From Tubiluchus corallicola (taxonomy: Eukaryota; Priapulida; Priapulimorpha; Priapulimorphida; Tubiluchidae), in assembly GCA_030141605.1 (NCBI GenBank), contig JAQGDQ010000361.1, forward strand, positions 64,001-128,000: a DNA stretch of 64,000 bases, given 5' to 3'. The position numbers were made by a program, and so were the translations under genes. How positions within the stretch are numbered: the stretch's first letter is position 1; each line of letters starts with the position of its first letter. Below the pieces are notes generated by a model. The model made no database searches, was not told where the DNA came from, and worked only from the letters and a program-made list of their open reading frames with translations. This document shows positions 35,228 to 48,267 of the stretch, piece by piece.

Positions 35228-35535
35228 GTGACCCTTTCGTGTCTTTGGCACAGATGAACGAGAATGACGTGCGTAATACAGAAAACGTCTTTGGTTACCG
35301 ATGTTTGTTTACCGATCTTTGGTGACCTCGTGACTGTATTCATAACGTCATTCGTCTCGCGCAAGGAAAAATGGCGGTTCTTCAAAATGAATACCGCTAA
35401 CAATAAAGTGATCAATAACATAAGAAGCAAGTTTTACAGTAAGTTCATAACGAAATAAATTTAATTCGCAACGAGAGTAGGATTTTAGGTTGCAAAAGTT
35501 TATATGATAGTGAGAGTTTAGTTTGACTTTTAATT
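35228..35535 (-). mobile_element. Repeat family D, reverse copy
   Basis: Reverse of 9873-10230. It encodes the same HFSLRETNDV and TVTRSPKIGKQTSVTKD string on the minus strand (inside 35206-35430), and ends near GTTTGACTTTTAATTA, the reversed start of copy 1. Confidence 0.6.
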
Positions 35536-35623
35536 AGCAGCTGAAAAGTCTTAAAATAGGGCATTGGTAGTCGAACAGATCCCACTGATGGTGTCTATAA
35601 TTTCAAATTAAAAGATTTGTGTC

Positions 35624-36200
35624 GCTAGTAAAGAGAAAAACAGTGTTGTTACTAGTAAAGAAAGAAAACAGTATTGTTACTAAGAAAGAAAGAAAACAGT
35701 ATTGTTACTAGCAAAGAAAGAAAACGGTGTTGTTACTAGTAAAGAAAGAAAACAGTATTGTTGCTAGTAAAGAAAGAAAACGGTGTTGTTACTAGCAAAG
35801 AAAGAAAACGGTGTTGTTACTAGTAAAGAAAGAAAACGGTGTTGTTACTAGTAAAGAAAGAAAACGGTGTTGTTACTAGTAAAGAAAGAAAACAGTATTG
35901 TTGCTAGTAAAGAAAGAAAACGGTGTTGTTGCTAGTAAAGAAAGAAAACAGTATTGTTACTAGTAAAGAAAGAAAACGGCGTTGTTACTAGTAAAGAAAG
36001 AAAACAGTATTGTTGCTAGTAAAGAAAGAAAACGGTGTTGTTACTAGTAAAGAAAGAAAACAGTATTGTTACTAGTAAAGAAAGAAAACAGTATTCTTAC
36101 TAGTAAAGAAAAATAAGAAGTATTGTAACTAGTAAAGAAAGAAAGCAGTATTGTTACTATCAAAAAAGAAATCAGTATTGTTAATACTAAAGAAAGGCAA
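35624..36200. repeat. 28-bp minisatellite, about 21 units
   Basis: The unit reads TAAAGAAAGAAAACAGTATT plus GTTACTAG. Two main variants alternate: ACAGTATTG and ACGGTGTTG. The last three units are diverged. No reading frame runs through it. Confidence 0.92.
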
Positions 36201-37242
36201 CAGTGCAACCGTATTTTCACAACTATACATTGTTATGACTTTTCACTTTTAAGTTTCGACTCTGATTTTTGTGATGAAGTAGAAGTTTGTTATTTAAGCA
36301 TGTAGCCTATGTTAAGTTTGTTTCAAACACACGTAGTTCGTAGGAGAACCGCTGTGTTGCAAAAGTAAATTCGTTTGGCGTAGGAGTAGTTCTTGTGCGG
36401 AATCAGTTAAAAAGGGATGCCACAGAAAAGACGTCCTTTAGTTCAGAGCTCCAAGGCTGAATAAAGATTGAACTACGACAGCAACGGCCTTGAACAAAAA
36501 CTTTAACAAGGTGGTATTTACAGAGTTTTATAGTCTTCAGTAATTGGCTAAGCATGATATCGAACCAGTACCTAACCATTGTAACAACCAGCGCTTTGAC
36601 AATAATTCTGTCCTACACTTATTTTTGACAAGTTTTAATGTCCGCGGGTATGCAGTTAAAATAACATCAAAATTTGACAAAAGTATTGATCAAAATGGTT
36701 CAAATGTGACTGCATCAGACCTATATAATAAATATTTATTTATTTACGATCACCCAGAAGGCGGTGGGCTTTATTTCTAAGCCAACTTTAGCGCTTAGCG
36801 AAAGCGTATTGGGAATTTACCTAGTTTTTACCACAAAAACCAAAGATAAATTACCACGTATACAATCGACTAAGCTTTTTCAGCAAAGCGTGTCCATATA
36901 AGTGCTGAAGCTGCAATAGAATATTCCTATACGGCGACAATTTACAAGCTAAAATTAGGATTTACATAATGAGAGATGCAATCGAATTTCGTTTTTTTTG
37001 TACATTTGCGTATAAATAATTTAAAGATCGTGTTTGCAGTAATTTCGAATTATAAAACTGACATTCGTCTGGACTTGTGTGAAAGGATTGGCCTTTAATA
37101 AAAAAGCGTGATATTTTTCGCAACTGTGTTTTCGGTTGGTATTTATCGATTAAGATTTACTTCAGCTTCCAAGCATGAAAGTACAGTAAAGTTTTTTCAA
37201 ACTTTAATTTCTGTTTTTTGGTTAAAAGGCCAAGGCTTTTTG
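36201..37242. other. Unassigned DNA
   Basis: A 78-codon frame at 36544-36780 has ordinary composition but no recognised motif. Nothing else is seen. Confidence 0.3.
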
Positions 37243-37655
37243 TTAAAGCTCAAGTAACCTTTCTTCATAAATAAAGCTTAAAAAATCCTCTTGAAATTTA
37301 CTTAGATGCTGTCTTATTGGATACAGGACTTGCCTTAGCAGTAACGCTATATAGAATTTGTATATTTAAACTCCCTCGATGAATGTTAGGGGCAGCCATT
37401 TTGACGATAAGTCGTTTGAAACAAGTTTAAAAAACATTGTTTAAAGTTTGAAAAAATAAACAGAGCAGTCTTAGTGCACATTTCATTAACTAATCAAATT
37501 CACAAATTACTTTATATTGTCAGTAAGACAAATCGTGTTTTTGATGAATTAGTGGTGCACACTGGGATAGTGATACAGTGACGTTTCACTAGTTGGTGGA
37601 AACATTTTGATTAGTAAGATTTTTTCCAATTTCATAAGTCTTTCAATTAAGTTAA
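37243..37655 (-). mobile_element. Repeat family A, reverse copy
   Basis: Opens TTAAAGCTCAAGTAACC and carries GCAGTAACGCTATATAGAAT, GCAGCCATTTTGACGATAAG and GGTGCACACTGGGATAG. The last 70 bp or so of the unit are missing. Confidence 0.65.
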
Positions 37656-38320
37656 GCTTGTTTCAATGTTCGCGAAAAATGTCAGAACTATTTAGTAATA
37701 AGTGCGATAATTACCTCGTGTGATTAATAAAATCACTTTAAAGTCTCGATCATTCTTCCACCAGTGTTGTCAATCGGCGATTGAAGAAAAGCAGCACACT
37801 GTCAATTCCTTTCGTGAAAGTTTGGTAAGTTTCAGCAGTTTAAATTAGTTTAAGCAGCGTGCGCCTATAGAAAGCCACATTACGCTTACGAAAACTCACG
37901 AAGTCCACCAGTTACGTCATAATTTTCAAGCGAATGGCGGGTACCAAAGCACCTGAAAATTTCTATACAGCGACAGTATAAATTAAGTTTATACTTTATA
38001 GATAGTTTTTTGCAAATTTTTTTGTTGCATTTTCTAAGTTAAGGCTGTGGTTGGGATAAACCCAACATGCTAAATGAGTTGTCGTTTCCTTTAATGCTAA
38101 GCGGAAAAGGTTTTCAGTATAGTTAACGAGAAAATTGGCAAGCCAATTAGGGTGGAAACAGCTTGTCCTTGTGTTAAAAGCGGAAATGCTCATGAGTTGG
38201 TAAGAAGATTTATGATGAGTTGAAACAAGTATGTAAGCCACATGTGGTTAAAATTAGAATTTTGCGATCAGATTTGGAATGAAAGGCTTGTCTATGTATC
38301 TTTCTATGTTTAAACTGAAC
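37656..38320. other. Unassigned DNA
   Basis: No supportable feature. Confidence 0.35.
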
Positions 38321-38376
38321 GCAATGAGCCTTTTCGCAGTTTCGTTTTGCGCACGCGCAGTTGCTGTAGGTCAAAA
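38321..38376 (+). mobile_element. Repeat family C, 5' fragment
   Basis: GAGCCTTTTCGCAGTTTCGT followed by GCACGCGCAGTTGCTGTAGG matches the first 55 bp of family C. It then breaks off abruptly into the (ATACAT)n array. Confidence 0.65.
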
Positions 38377-38835
<459 letters not shown>

Positions 38836-38929
38836 CATCATATAAAAATATGAATACACATTAAAATATATACACGCATCAAAAGCAACATAATAATGAG
38901 GGGCGGTGTGTGTGTGGGGGGGGGGGAGT

Positions 38930-39110
38930 TGAGACACAAAGCGCAAACAGAACTTTAATCGCCGTTTAAAATCGTCTGCATTTCGGGTTTTTACCAATGG
39001 TACGTCATTTACAAATTCTGGCAAACTGTTCCAAATCGGAACAATTCTATTAGAAAAAAATGATCAAATTTTTTAGCAGATTGCCTATCATGCAATTGTT
39101 ATTTCTTGTC
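38930..39110 (-). pseudogene. LINE ORF2 C-terminal relic
   Basis: Minus-strand translation gives FFSNRIVPIWNSLPEFVNDV, then DDFKRRLKFCL. The order FFSxRxVxxWNSLPxxV and FKxRL is the familiar ending of CR1/L2-type RT proteins. A frameshift lies upstream in a T run near 39060. The element's 3' side faces the (ATACAT)n array. Confidence 0.65.
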
Positions 39111-39724
39111 CGGCTAGACGTAATTAATGTAAAAAATTGTATCTGTCTATATCTGTCTTTATGCATGATTTGATAACACAGTACTAAATGTACTGCTGCT
39201 ACTACGACTATTACCGCTTAGTTCAAGTACGTTCAGGGGAGTGGGGTTGCTCCCATTACGTTAGAAACTGGAAGGAACACTAATACCCCCGAAAATCAAA
39301 GATTGTGTCATTTTTGTGATCAGTTAGCGGTCGAGTCTAAAAAGCATGTTTTCATTGCGTTGTTCCCTTTATTCGCATTTCGTTATTCCAGTGTCTAAGC
39401 GGAAAAATAAATAATTTTAATGAGTTCAACGATAATGATAAATTATGTCAGATACTGTCAGGTGATATTTGTTTAAAATAATGTTCCAAAACCTGCCACA
39501 TATTGCTAGAAAAAAGAAAATTTTTTAAATAGTGTAATAATGTGTTTTAATGTTTGTTTAATGACTGTTTTAATTTATGTGTAAGATGATTGTTTTTAAT
39601 GATTTTTAAGGTGTCTCGTAACTCTGTCGATCGAGTGGCATTTATTTTACTGTAACTGTGCGTACTTTTTTGTTTTAAACTGTTGTAAAATTAAAGGTGA
39701 AATTATAATAAACTAGCTATACCA
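39111..39724. other. Unassigned DNA, possibly more decayed LINE
   Basis: AT-rich. The part next to 39110 may be LINE but cannot be read. No other feature. Confidence 0.3.
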
Positions 39725-39955
39725 TATTATACTATGCTATGCTATACTGTGCTATGCCATGCCATACTATGCTATGCTATGCTACACTACACTACACTAC
39801 ACTACACTACACTACACTACACTACACTACACTACACTACACTACACTACACTACACTACACTACACTACACTACACTACACTACACTACACTACACTAC
39901 ACTACACTACACTACACTACACTACACTACACTACACTACACTACACTATACTAT
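39725..39955. repeat. (ACACT)n pentanucleotide array
   Basis: Pure CTACA/ACACT pentamers from about 39781, with diverged ATGCT/ATACT pentamers to the left. This looks like an old edge and a young, homogenised core. Three overlapping Leu-His-Tyr-Thr frames are artefacts. Confidence 0.95.
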
Positions 39956-40540
39956 AAGATACGTTATAATTTTTTGACAGTTAAAGGCGCGTCAGCGTGT
40001 TCCATTACGGACATCGTAATCTAGTGTGTAAAAATTTACAGCCCTCAACCGTTCCAAGCACGCGATCCTAAACGCCTGCGAGTGTTTTTTCATTGGTCAC
40101 GTTACACAGTTGAAACACATGCACGCCAAAGCTCTAGATGAAACCACGTTGCAACTGCTTTATGAATGAACAAGCAGCACAGAAAGAGAGAGCTTAGCAG
40201 CGCGTATTAGTTGCTCAGCATGAATGAAGAAGAGTTGTGTAGGCAGAACGTGAGCGGATAATATAACTAGATTCAGGCTAAGTGTTGAGCTGACGTGTTA
40301 CGGTTATGTACTTTACGTGTTTGAGGAAATGGACGTAGTTACTTACGTCATGCGAGTGTTTATGTGTAAGGAATACGCGTTGAATGTAACTTTCGGAATC
40401 TGTTGTGCAATAGTTTGATAGGTATGGGATATTCTAAAACACATTGTTACTGCTGCTGCTGCTGCTGTTCCTGCTGCTTACAAAGACGACGCACGTAGTA
40501 TGAAACAAACAAAAAAATAAATAGATAGCCGGAAGAGTGG
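39956..40540. other. Unassigned DNA
   Basis: No supportable feature apart from a short CTG run near 40450. Confidence 0.35.
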
Positions 40541-40702
<162 letters not shown>

Positions 40703-40918
40703 AGTTTTTAAGTTAATTTAGAGTCTGTATAAAGAATGACCGTTATGTTATAAAATGGGAAAATTTCGTCAGTGTGACAGTGTCTTTAGTTAATTTGCAG
40801 AGGCTGTAAAATTTTGTTTGTACACAATTTAATTTCACAGATTAAACGAAGTCAAATATGAAGTCAATGTTGGATGTTGAACTATAATTTTCCGTATGTC
40901 ACGCACATAATATAATAA
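40703..40918 (+). repeat. Dispersed repeat flanked by microsatellites, copy 1
   Basis: About 215 bp from GTTAATTTAGAGTCTGTATA to ACGCACATAATATAATAATG. It recurs as a reverse complement at 54271-54478 with few differences. Here it has (AGT)n on its left and (ATG)n on its right. It is probably the 3' end of a retroelement. Confidence 0.7.
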
Positions 40919-41140
40919 TGATATGGTGATGATGATGATGATGATGGTTGTGATGGTGGTGGAGGTGGTGGTGGTTGTTGTTGTTGTTGTTATTGTTGTT
41001 GAAGCAGTAGTAATAGTTTTAGTTAAAGTGGTTGAGATAGTGGTTACCGTTCGGGTAGTGGTAGTTTAGTAGTAGTTGTTGGAGTGGTAATGGTGTACTT
41101 GTAGCAGTGTTGTTGTTGCAGATATCATGAAATTGCACCA
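40919..41140. repeat. Mixed (ATG), (TGG), (TTG) triplet tract
   Basis: Triplet-rich sequence that changes from ATG to GGT to TTG and then degenerates to scattered GTAGT/GTTG. Confidence 0.8.
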
Positions 41141-42156
41141 ATAGAATAAAAATTCAGTGACGCCACAAATTAAACGCAATTTCTCTTTTGAGATGGATTG
41201 ATTTCGATCAATATCTTATTACTTCTGATTAATTGTTTGATCTACTTGCGCTTCTGCTTGGCGTCCCAACTATTCTAAATTTTTCCATTACTTAAGCATG
41301 TTTATATGGGTAGGTATAAACACTCTAACATATGCAAATTCCCTGCAAGACTATGGAATCCTCCCGGAAGCCATGCATGTAGGCCACGTGTGAAGGAGAA
41401 AGCCAAATATTATCAGATGTTTTACTGTCTTGTGAAGGACAAGCATGGCAGCAAGTACATAGTCATAAGCTGCAGGACAATTTTGTACAGCTTGTAGTGC
41501 ACGTGTGCATGAAGTAGACCCACTTCAGAAAAATGTTTGCCGAGACACTGATTTTGAAAAAAAATGCAAGGATGCTGTTTGACAGACTAACACTAAATAT
41601 AGTAGTGATGATGATGATGGTTGTGCTGCCGACAACGACGATGATTATGATGACTACAACTACGACGACGACGATGATGATGTTGATGTTGCTGCTGCTG
41701 CTGCTGCTGCTCAGTTTATTTTTTTGAGCTGTGATACTGCAAGGTTAAAATGCGAATTTACACTAAAATAACAAGTTATGCATGATTTTTTCTATTGATT
41801 CGCAGGCTGCTTCATTATGGTTTTACTGAAGTTCTTATATTTGCATAATGCATCGCGTTTTGTCGTGAGAATTGCATTTGTTAAGTATTCAATAAATGAA
41901 AACTCTTTTACTCATTGAGTGCACTTTTCTTGCACGCAAGTGTGAGAAAATTCAACAACAGTACAAATGCTGAAATGTGGATAAAAAACATTAAGGCCAT
42001 GAGAGTTTATGCACCGAGCAAACAAGTGATGTGTGGCACTTGCGTAATTTTCCTGTTAAATAAATAAACAGGAAAACTCCTGTCGACTCACTGTAATGCT
42101 AAGCCACAGTTTTGACTCCTGCATGTTTTGAGGGTTTGACCATTGTGTGATTTCTG
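41141..42156. other. Unassigned DNA with a GAT/GCT triplet tract at 41600-41715
   Basis: The triplet tract (GATGATGATG through GCTGCTGCTG) is the only clear feature. It is followed by CAGTTTATTTTTTTGAGCTG. The frame at 41306-41497 shows no known motif. Confidence 0.4.
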
Positions 42157-42552
42157 AATAAGCCCTTTTCATAGTTCCAGCGATTGAATGATAATCGTGA
42201 AATGGTCAAAGTTTTAGTGTACCAGACAACGCATTTGTGTACCACTTGACAACGCCTCGCAGGACATGCTATTGTAATAGTAGCAGTTTCAACAGCTAGC
42301 TAGAACCTTACCTAGTTCATTTTTTCTTGTTCCTAAGCAAACTTACTAGCAAATCACTCTACGCACGAACTAATGCATAATTAAGTAAAGTACACGTAAA
42401 ACAGCTGATGTTACTGAACTGATAAGGCAGAAATCTCTGCTTTACACAAATGTCACGTGACCGTTATAGTTAAGACGCGTTGCTGTGGTACACTTAACCT
42501 TTGACTTACAGCAACAGAGCGTGTGCACAACAAAACTGTGAAAAGGGTTATT
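42157..42552 (-). mobile_element. Repeat family C, reverse copy
   Basis: Opens AATAAGCCCTTTTCATAGTT and closes ACTGTGAAAAGGGTTATT. Internal blocks CAGCTAGCTAGAACC and TAATGCATAATTAAG are the reverse of those in the plus copies. Confidence 0.75.
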
Positions 42553-42790
42553 TCATTGTGTTCTAGGGTCCTTTTAATTGTGTGGTAGCAAATTGCAATT
42601 TTCTGTGTTATGGAGATTAGTAGGCCTAAGGTGTTACATTTCAAATTTATGGTCCTGATCCCTGATAATCAAAGGTATTTTATGGCATTTTGATAAACAA
42701 CAAAAAAGTTTGCTCCTCTTACAATAATAAGGAGTTAGTAGCACTGGGCCCGGTTAGCATTTGCGTAAGAATGTATATGGAATACCAATA

Positions 42791-42792
<2 letters not shown>

Positions 42793-42861
<69 letters not shown>

Positions 42862-43474
42862 CTTCTTTCTCTCTCTCCTTCTTTCTCTCTTTCTTATTGG
42901 GAGAATTTTTTTATTTTTATTTCTCTCCCCTTCTCTGTCCTGTTTCTCCTCCCCTTCTCTGTCTATCTGTCTCTCTCTCTCTTTTTCTCCACCTCCCTCC
43001 TACCTCTTCTCTATCCGCTTCTCTCTCTCTCCTTTCCCCTCTCTGCTTCACTCTCGCGCTTTCTCTCCATCTCTCTCCTCCCTCTCTCGCTCTGTCTTCA
43101 TCTTTCTACTTCTCTCCCACCTCTTTTATCTCTCTTTCTTCCTCTCTCACTCTCACTCTCTCCTCTGTTTCTCTCTCTCACTCTGTCTTCCTACCCTCCC
43201 TCATTCTTTCTCCCTTTTTTACTTTTCTTTCGCTCTTTCTCCTTTCTTTCTCCCCACCCCCTCTTTCCCCTCTGTCTTTGTTACTTTCTTCCTCTTTCCG
43301 TACGTCCCTCCCACCTTCTCTACCGTTTTTCTCCTTTCCCCTCTCTCTGTTTTTTCTCTCGCTACCCTCCCTCACTCGCCCTGTCTTCCTCTTTTTTACC
43401 TCTCTCGCCCCTCTCTGTATCGCCTTCCCTCCTTTTTGATTCTCTGTCTATCTGTCTGACGGTCTCTCTCCCCC

Positions 43475-43526
<52 letters not shown>

Positions 43527-43532
43527 CTCTCT
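42793..43532. repeat. Polypyrimidine tract of about 740 bp
   Basis: (CT)n at both ends encloses several hundred bases that are almost entirely C and T with sparse purines. The long Ser/Leu/Phe/Pro frames (for example 42761-43459) are artefacts of that bias. Confidence 0.95.
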
Positions 43533-43929
43533 TCAAGTTGAACATAAGTTATATCGCCATCATAAAAACGCATATCACGCTTTATCAAAAGGGCAAAGTG
43601 CCTTTTTACGATTCAGTTTTCTTGAGAATTATAGTCTCTCATTGCAGCCATTTTCCACAGAAGTCTGTTAATGATTATTATGGCAATTTTATGGCAGCAC
43701 TTTATTTCGAATTTTCCATTTCGAAGCGTTTTATCACTAGACATTTATAATTTTTATGCTACTTTACGCGGAACAGTTGATTAATTAACATGTAATCACT
43801 TTACTACACCCTCCTTCCTTGAAAGGCTGTTAAGGCGCGCGCATACGAAGACTCCTACCACACACTGTCGTCATGCAGTGACTGTGCTTTTAGAGCTTGT
43901 TGTGTTATCAGCTTACGAAGCAGGCCTAT
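43533..43929. other. Unassigned DNA
   Basis: No supportable feature. Confidence 0.35.
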
Positions 43930-44390
43930 AAAGTTTACACCTTTCGCTAGTTAGACAGGCACTAGCGCTTGCATTTTCGTAAAGCATTGCACAGAAAACA
44001 GGCGCTGTACCTCTCAGGTCAGATGTGTTAGTTTGTGGCAAACTGCACATGTCCTACAACTCATGCAAAAAGCACATCGGTAAATTTGAAATTTAAAATT
44101 ATCTTAAAACTTGCCTAGTTTTAGTACAACGCACTGAATATCTTACAGTAGCGTTATCGTTCAATTTTCGCTTTCGCAAACACGTACAACACGCTAGTGT
44201 AATATTTTTGCTGTTGAAAATTATGTTATAACATAAAATAACATAAAATAACATCATAACATAACATGAAAAGTTTGTGATATCATTAATAGTTGGCCAG
44301 CTGTTTACTAATTTTTAATCTATTATCTAATTATCAGAAACGTTTCTGCAAAACTAATTGTGTTATAATGTATACTTTTTATTGAGAAGT
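43930..44390 (-). mobile_element. Repeat family B, reverse copy
   Basis: Shares TTTCGCTAGTTAGACAGGCA, CAGATGTGTTAGTTTGTG, TTCGCTTTCGCAAACACGTA and TTATCAGAAACG with other B copies in reverse order. A short ATAAC array (44225-44270) interrupts it. It ends near TGTATACTTTTTATTGA. Confidence 0.65.
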
Positions 44391-45099
44391 CTATTTTTGC
44401 TTTTCTGCTGAAACTAATCATTTGCTTTTGAAATTACAATGATAAAAGAGGCTGTGAACCAAATACAAAACACTGAGCCTTAAATGAGATTAGCGAAAAT
44501 ATATTTGAATCTTATAATTTATAATTCCCCACACAATTTAAATACCCTAACCCTAACCTCAACTCTAATTCGAACCCTAGTCCTAAACCACTTCACGAAC
44601 TAAATTCTAGTGTGTAGGGAATTGTAAACTTCAACCTAATTGAATATTTAATATGATTAAATAGTGTTTGAGTCAAAGCCCATTTCTTTTTGTCTGGAAA
44701 CTAGATTGTCTTTTTGTGCTAGCCTTTTGATCGAAAATACGTCGCCACTCTTGTGGTTTATCTAAGCACGAGCCCATATTAGAGCTGCTTCATCAAACGG
44801 TAAACGTGGTCAAGTTATATTACATGCCTTGAATCTCGTTTCAGAAACTTTTGAGACCTAAAATCAATCCATTTTATTCAATCTTTCTTTTGCAGTTGCA
44901 GCATGTGATTCGCCTTTTGTATAATTCTCTTGGGTGGAAATTATAGCAAAGTGAATTAGGGAGGAATTTGTATCAGGATGAAGTTCATTGGTCAATTGAC
45001 GTTATGAGATGATGTATCCCTTGATTTACCAATTCATGAAATGACATTCATAGCTGAATACAGACGTCACATGTGTTGTTTGTACCAGTGGCTTGGAGA
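44391..45099. other. Unassigned DNA with telomere-like heptads
   Basis: ACCCTAACCCTAACC at about 44545-44560 followed by degenerate CCCTA units to 44590 is a short interstitial telomere-like tract. Nothing else is supportable. Confidence 0.45.
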
Positions 45100-45390
<291 letters not shown>

Positions 45391-45392
<2 letters not shown>

Positions 45393-45780
45393 AAATGCAC
45401 ATTCTGCACAGCAGTACCTGAGTATTACCTAAAGGTGGACATGTTCGCAGGTTTGTAATTGCATGCGTTATTGACATGAATAAATTTGCTGCTAAATGCC
45501 AAAGCTCCTTGCAACGACTTTTGAGCAACGTTTATATCATTCAAGTGACTTGGTTCCAGATGTTATGATGCGCCACAGGAGAACTCAATCACGCCGAGAG
45601 ATTCATTTATATTCGCCGCTCACAATACCAACGTATCTATACACACACTAGTAAGTAAGGATTATAGCATCTGCAAACAGCTAAAGAAAATCCTTCCTGT
45701 AGCTAGTGAATCCGTTAAACACCCAACACAATTCCATTTACATATTTGGAATTACCTTGTGGCACAAAATACCTAGTTCA
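45391..45780. other. Unassigned DNA
   Basis: No supportable feature. Confidence 0.35.
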
Positions 45781-46055
45781 TAAGATTAGATAAGATATGA
45801 TAAGGTAAGGTAAGATAAGGTAAGATAAGGTAAGGTAAGGTAAGGTAAGGTAAGGTAAGGTAAGGTAAGGTAAGGTTAGGTAAGTTAAGGTAAGGTAAGG
45901 GAAGGGAAGGGAAGGTACGGTACGGTACGGTACGCTACGACACACGACACGACACGACACGGCACGACACGTCAAGACACGACACGACACGACAAGACAA
46001 GACAAGACGAGACGAGACGAGACGAGACGAGACAAGACAAGATACAATAAGAAAA
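45781..46055. repeat. Pentanucleotide array with drifting unit
   Basis: The 5-bp register is kept while the unit changes along the array: AAGAT/AAGGT, then AAGGG, then GGTAC, then ACGAC/ACACG, then AAGAC and GAGAC, ending AAGATACAATAAG. The 89-codon minus frame over it is an artefact. Confidence 0.9.
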
Positions 46056-46942
46056 GATATTTATTCAGGAAAACTTAATTGAACAAACTTCATTTACAAC
46101 AAGGCACTGATTGGTGGTTTTAATTTCAAAATTAATAAAAATAAATAGATACAAGGACGCAAACATGAAAATTTGCAAACATACACAAGAATCGTACAAG
46201 CATTGTGACTTAAAACATAAGGAAATAACCATAATTTGTGGGTTCATTAATAGATGGTACCACTGTTTGCTTCTTAAAGATCACAGAAAGGAAAGTAACA
46301 AACCTGTGATGTTCTTTTGTTACCAAAACGGTAGGTCTTCTCATTTTTCTTGTAGAACTCGAATGATTGGTCGCGCCTTTGTATCTCAAATTTTCTACTG
46401 CGAATACATGTCTCAGCTTTTATTTTCCGCTAGAATAAAGCTAGATCTAGGTCATTCATATATAATATAGGAGATGTAATGGAAATGGCTGATAATGGAC
46501 TTCTACTTTTTCGCAATCCAGTGCGTTTAACTAATGAAAATAAGGTGGAGCGCGACAGCATCAAGTTCTAGGATCATGTATGTAGGTTGTCCGGTAGATT
46601 TAAAAAGTATCACTTGTAAGATACTTTGTGTTAAGAAACACAATTAATCGGTTTGGTCTTACCACTTTTCATTGTTAGGAATAAAAAAATATCAACGTCG
46701 TTTCTGAACAAATGAATCATAACGTCTTTCTCATTGAGAAACGAATCATTGTCCCGTACTGATTATCATCGCCAGATTTGCAAATGTCGGTACTGCTAGA
46801 TATTGCAATAAACATTCTAATTCCAAAAGTAAACCCTTTTTAACAGTTTTGTCGGTTTTTATTTATTCCTCACGCAAGGGCATAATTTCTTGGCACCCTT
46901 ATTTTGTGTAACTTGCAATGCAAAAAACAATCTTTCTACTCC
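46056..46942. other. Unassigned DNA
   Basis: AAGATATTTATTCAGG next to the pentamer array looks like the reverse of an AATAAA-bearing 3' end. The 119-codon frame at 46111-46470 has ordinary composition but no recognised motif. Confidence 0.3.
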
Positions 46943-47308
46943 AATAAGCCTTTTCATGGTTTCGTTGAACGCACGCGCCGTAGCTGTAGGTCAAATGCTA
47001 AGTGTACCATAGCAGCGCGTCTTAACTACACCCGTTCAAAGTAGTCAAAAATAAAGCCGTCTGCTGCTTCAGTTCAGTAACTTCAGTTGTTTTAAGTGGA
47101 CTTTAGTGAATTATGCATTAGTCTGTGCATAGAGTGATTTACTAGCAGTATCTTGCTTATGAATAAGGCAAGGTTCTAGCTAGCTGATAAAACTGTTACT
47201 ATTACAACAGCATGCGCTATCAGGTGTACACAAATCGTTGTCTGGTACACTTAACCTTTGACCTTTTCATGATCATCATCAATCGGTGGAACTGTGAAAA
47301 GACTTATT
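46943..47308 (+). mobile_element. Repeat family C, copy
   Basis: Opens AATAAGCCTTTTCATGGTTT and closes GGAACTGTGAAAAGACTTATT. It shares TTATGCATTAGTCTGTGCAT and GGTTCTAGCTAGCTGA with the other copies. Confidence 0.75.
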
Positions 47309-47884
47309 GTTATATATTCATGGATGCCTGATTAAAAATTGAAATGTGTGCAACATTATATAGTTAATATATAACGACAGCTAACTGATCAAAGGAGATT
47401 TTATAAATGTTTGTTTCCAACATAAACATTTTCACTAATTTATTTGATCGCTTATACAGTTGTTTATTTTTCTGTTTATCGGTGTATTGTTTATATTAGC
47501 AGTGTTACGTATGAATGTGTTTCGTTCATAATAAAACATCTTGCAGCACAGAGAAATCACGAGGAAACTTTCAACAGCCGCGAGTCCTTGTTTACACACT
47601 TTAACAGGAGGGGCATGAAAACCTCGTTATGTTCTTACAATTGCTTCTCTTTACGGGCAGCACGAATGTGTATTGATTCACTGTAGCTGTATATACAATA
47701 TGAAAGAGTTATACCTGACATTAAGAGCTGCTGTAACAGGTGAGAACCAGACGAGGGGAAACGAAATGACGGGAAGAGAAGCGTAAAGCATGTTTTTGAT
47801 CTTTTTGATAATTATTATTATTGCGTCATTTTCTACTGGGAATCCAAAGTTCCTTTGTTGCAGTAATAACAGCAGGGTGATAGA
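47309..47884. other. Unassigned DNA
   Basis: No supportable feature. The frame at 47444-47686 is unrecognised. Confidence 0.35.
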
Positions 47885-48143
47885 TAGGCGGGAACTGTGA
47901 GGTACAGTACCTCTTTTTGTATAATGCCTTTCCGAAATGCAGGCGCTGGTGCCCGTCTAACTAGCGAATGGCGAAATGCATGTAACAGCGAAAAACTTGG
48001 GGGCGAATGCGAAATTGTATTTGTGTGGTTATAATTATTTCACATAAGTCTTTTTTGAAAAAAAAATGTGTGTTCCCTTTCAATATACTAAAGAGTAGAT
48101 AGTTTTGACCTAGATGTTAAAATTGGATCCGGTTTTGTTTTAA
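47885..48143 (+). mobile_element. Repeat family B, 3' half
   Basis: Matches the 3' half of 26995-27524 from GAGGTACAGTACCT through GTCTAACTAGCGAATGGCGA to GGATCCGGTTTTGTTTTAA. It lies about 370 bp upstream of the TMEM200-like start codon. Confidence 0.7.
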
Positions 48144-48265
48144 GCGTTCTAGCAACTGTCATAGCCCTGATAACTCTTCTTGCGCCAGGATATGTAAACT
48201 AATGAAAAATCTGCTGGCGAGTAAAGGAATTTTTGAATTTTTAACAAAGATTTTTTTTTACTTTC

Positions 48266-48267
48266 AG
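48266..48267 (+). other. Candidate splice acceptor before the TMEM200-like coding exon
   Basis: TTTTTTTTTACTTTCAG followed by GTAGCG has the pyrimidine tract and AG of a 3' splice site, 249 nt upstream of the start codon. The family often carries its whole coding sequence in one exon after a non-coding first exon, so this placement fits. It is not proven by the sequence. Confidence 0.3.

Noticed and set aside
36544-36780. 78-codon plus-strand frame
   Set aside because: No recognised motif or context, and of a length expected by chance.
42761-43459. 232-codon Ser/Leu/Phe/Pro frame
   Set aside because: A pyrimidine-only strand rarely contains stops, and composition explains it.
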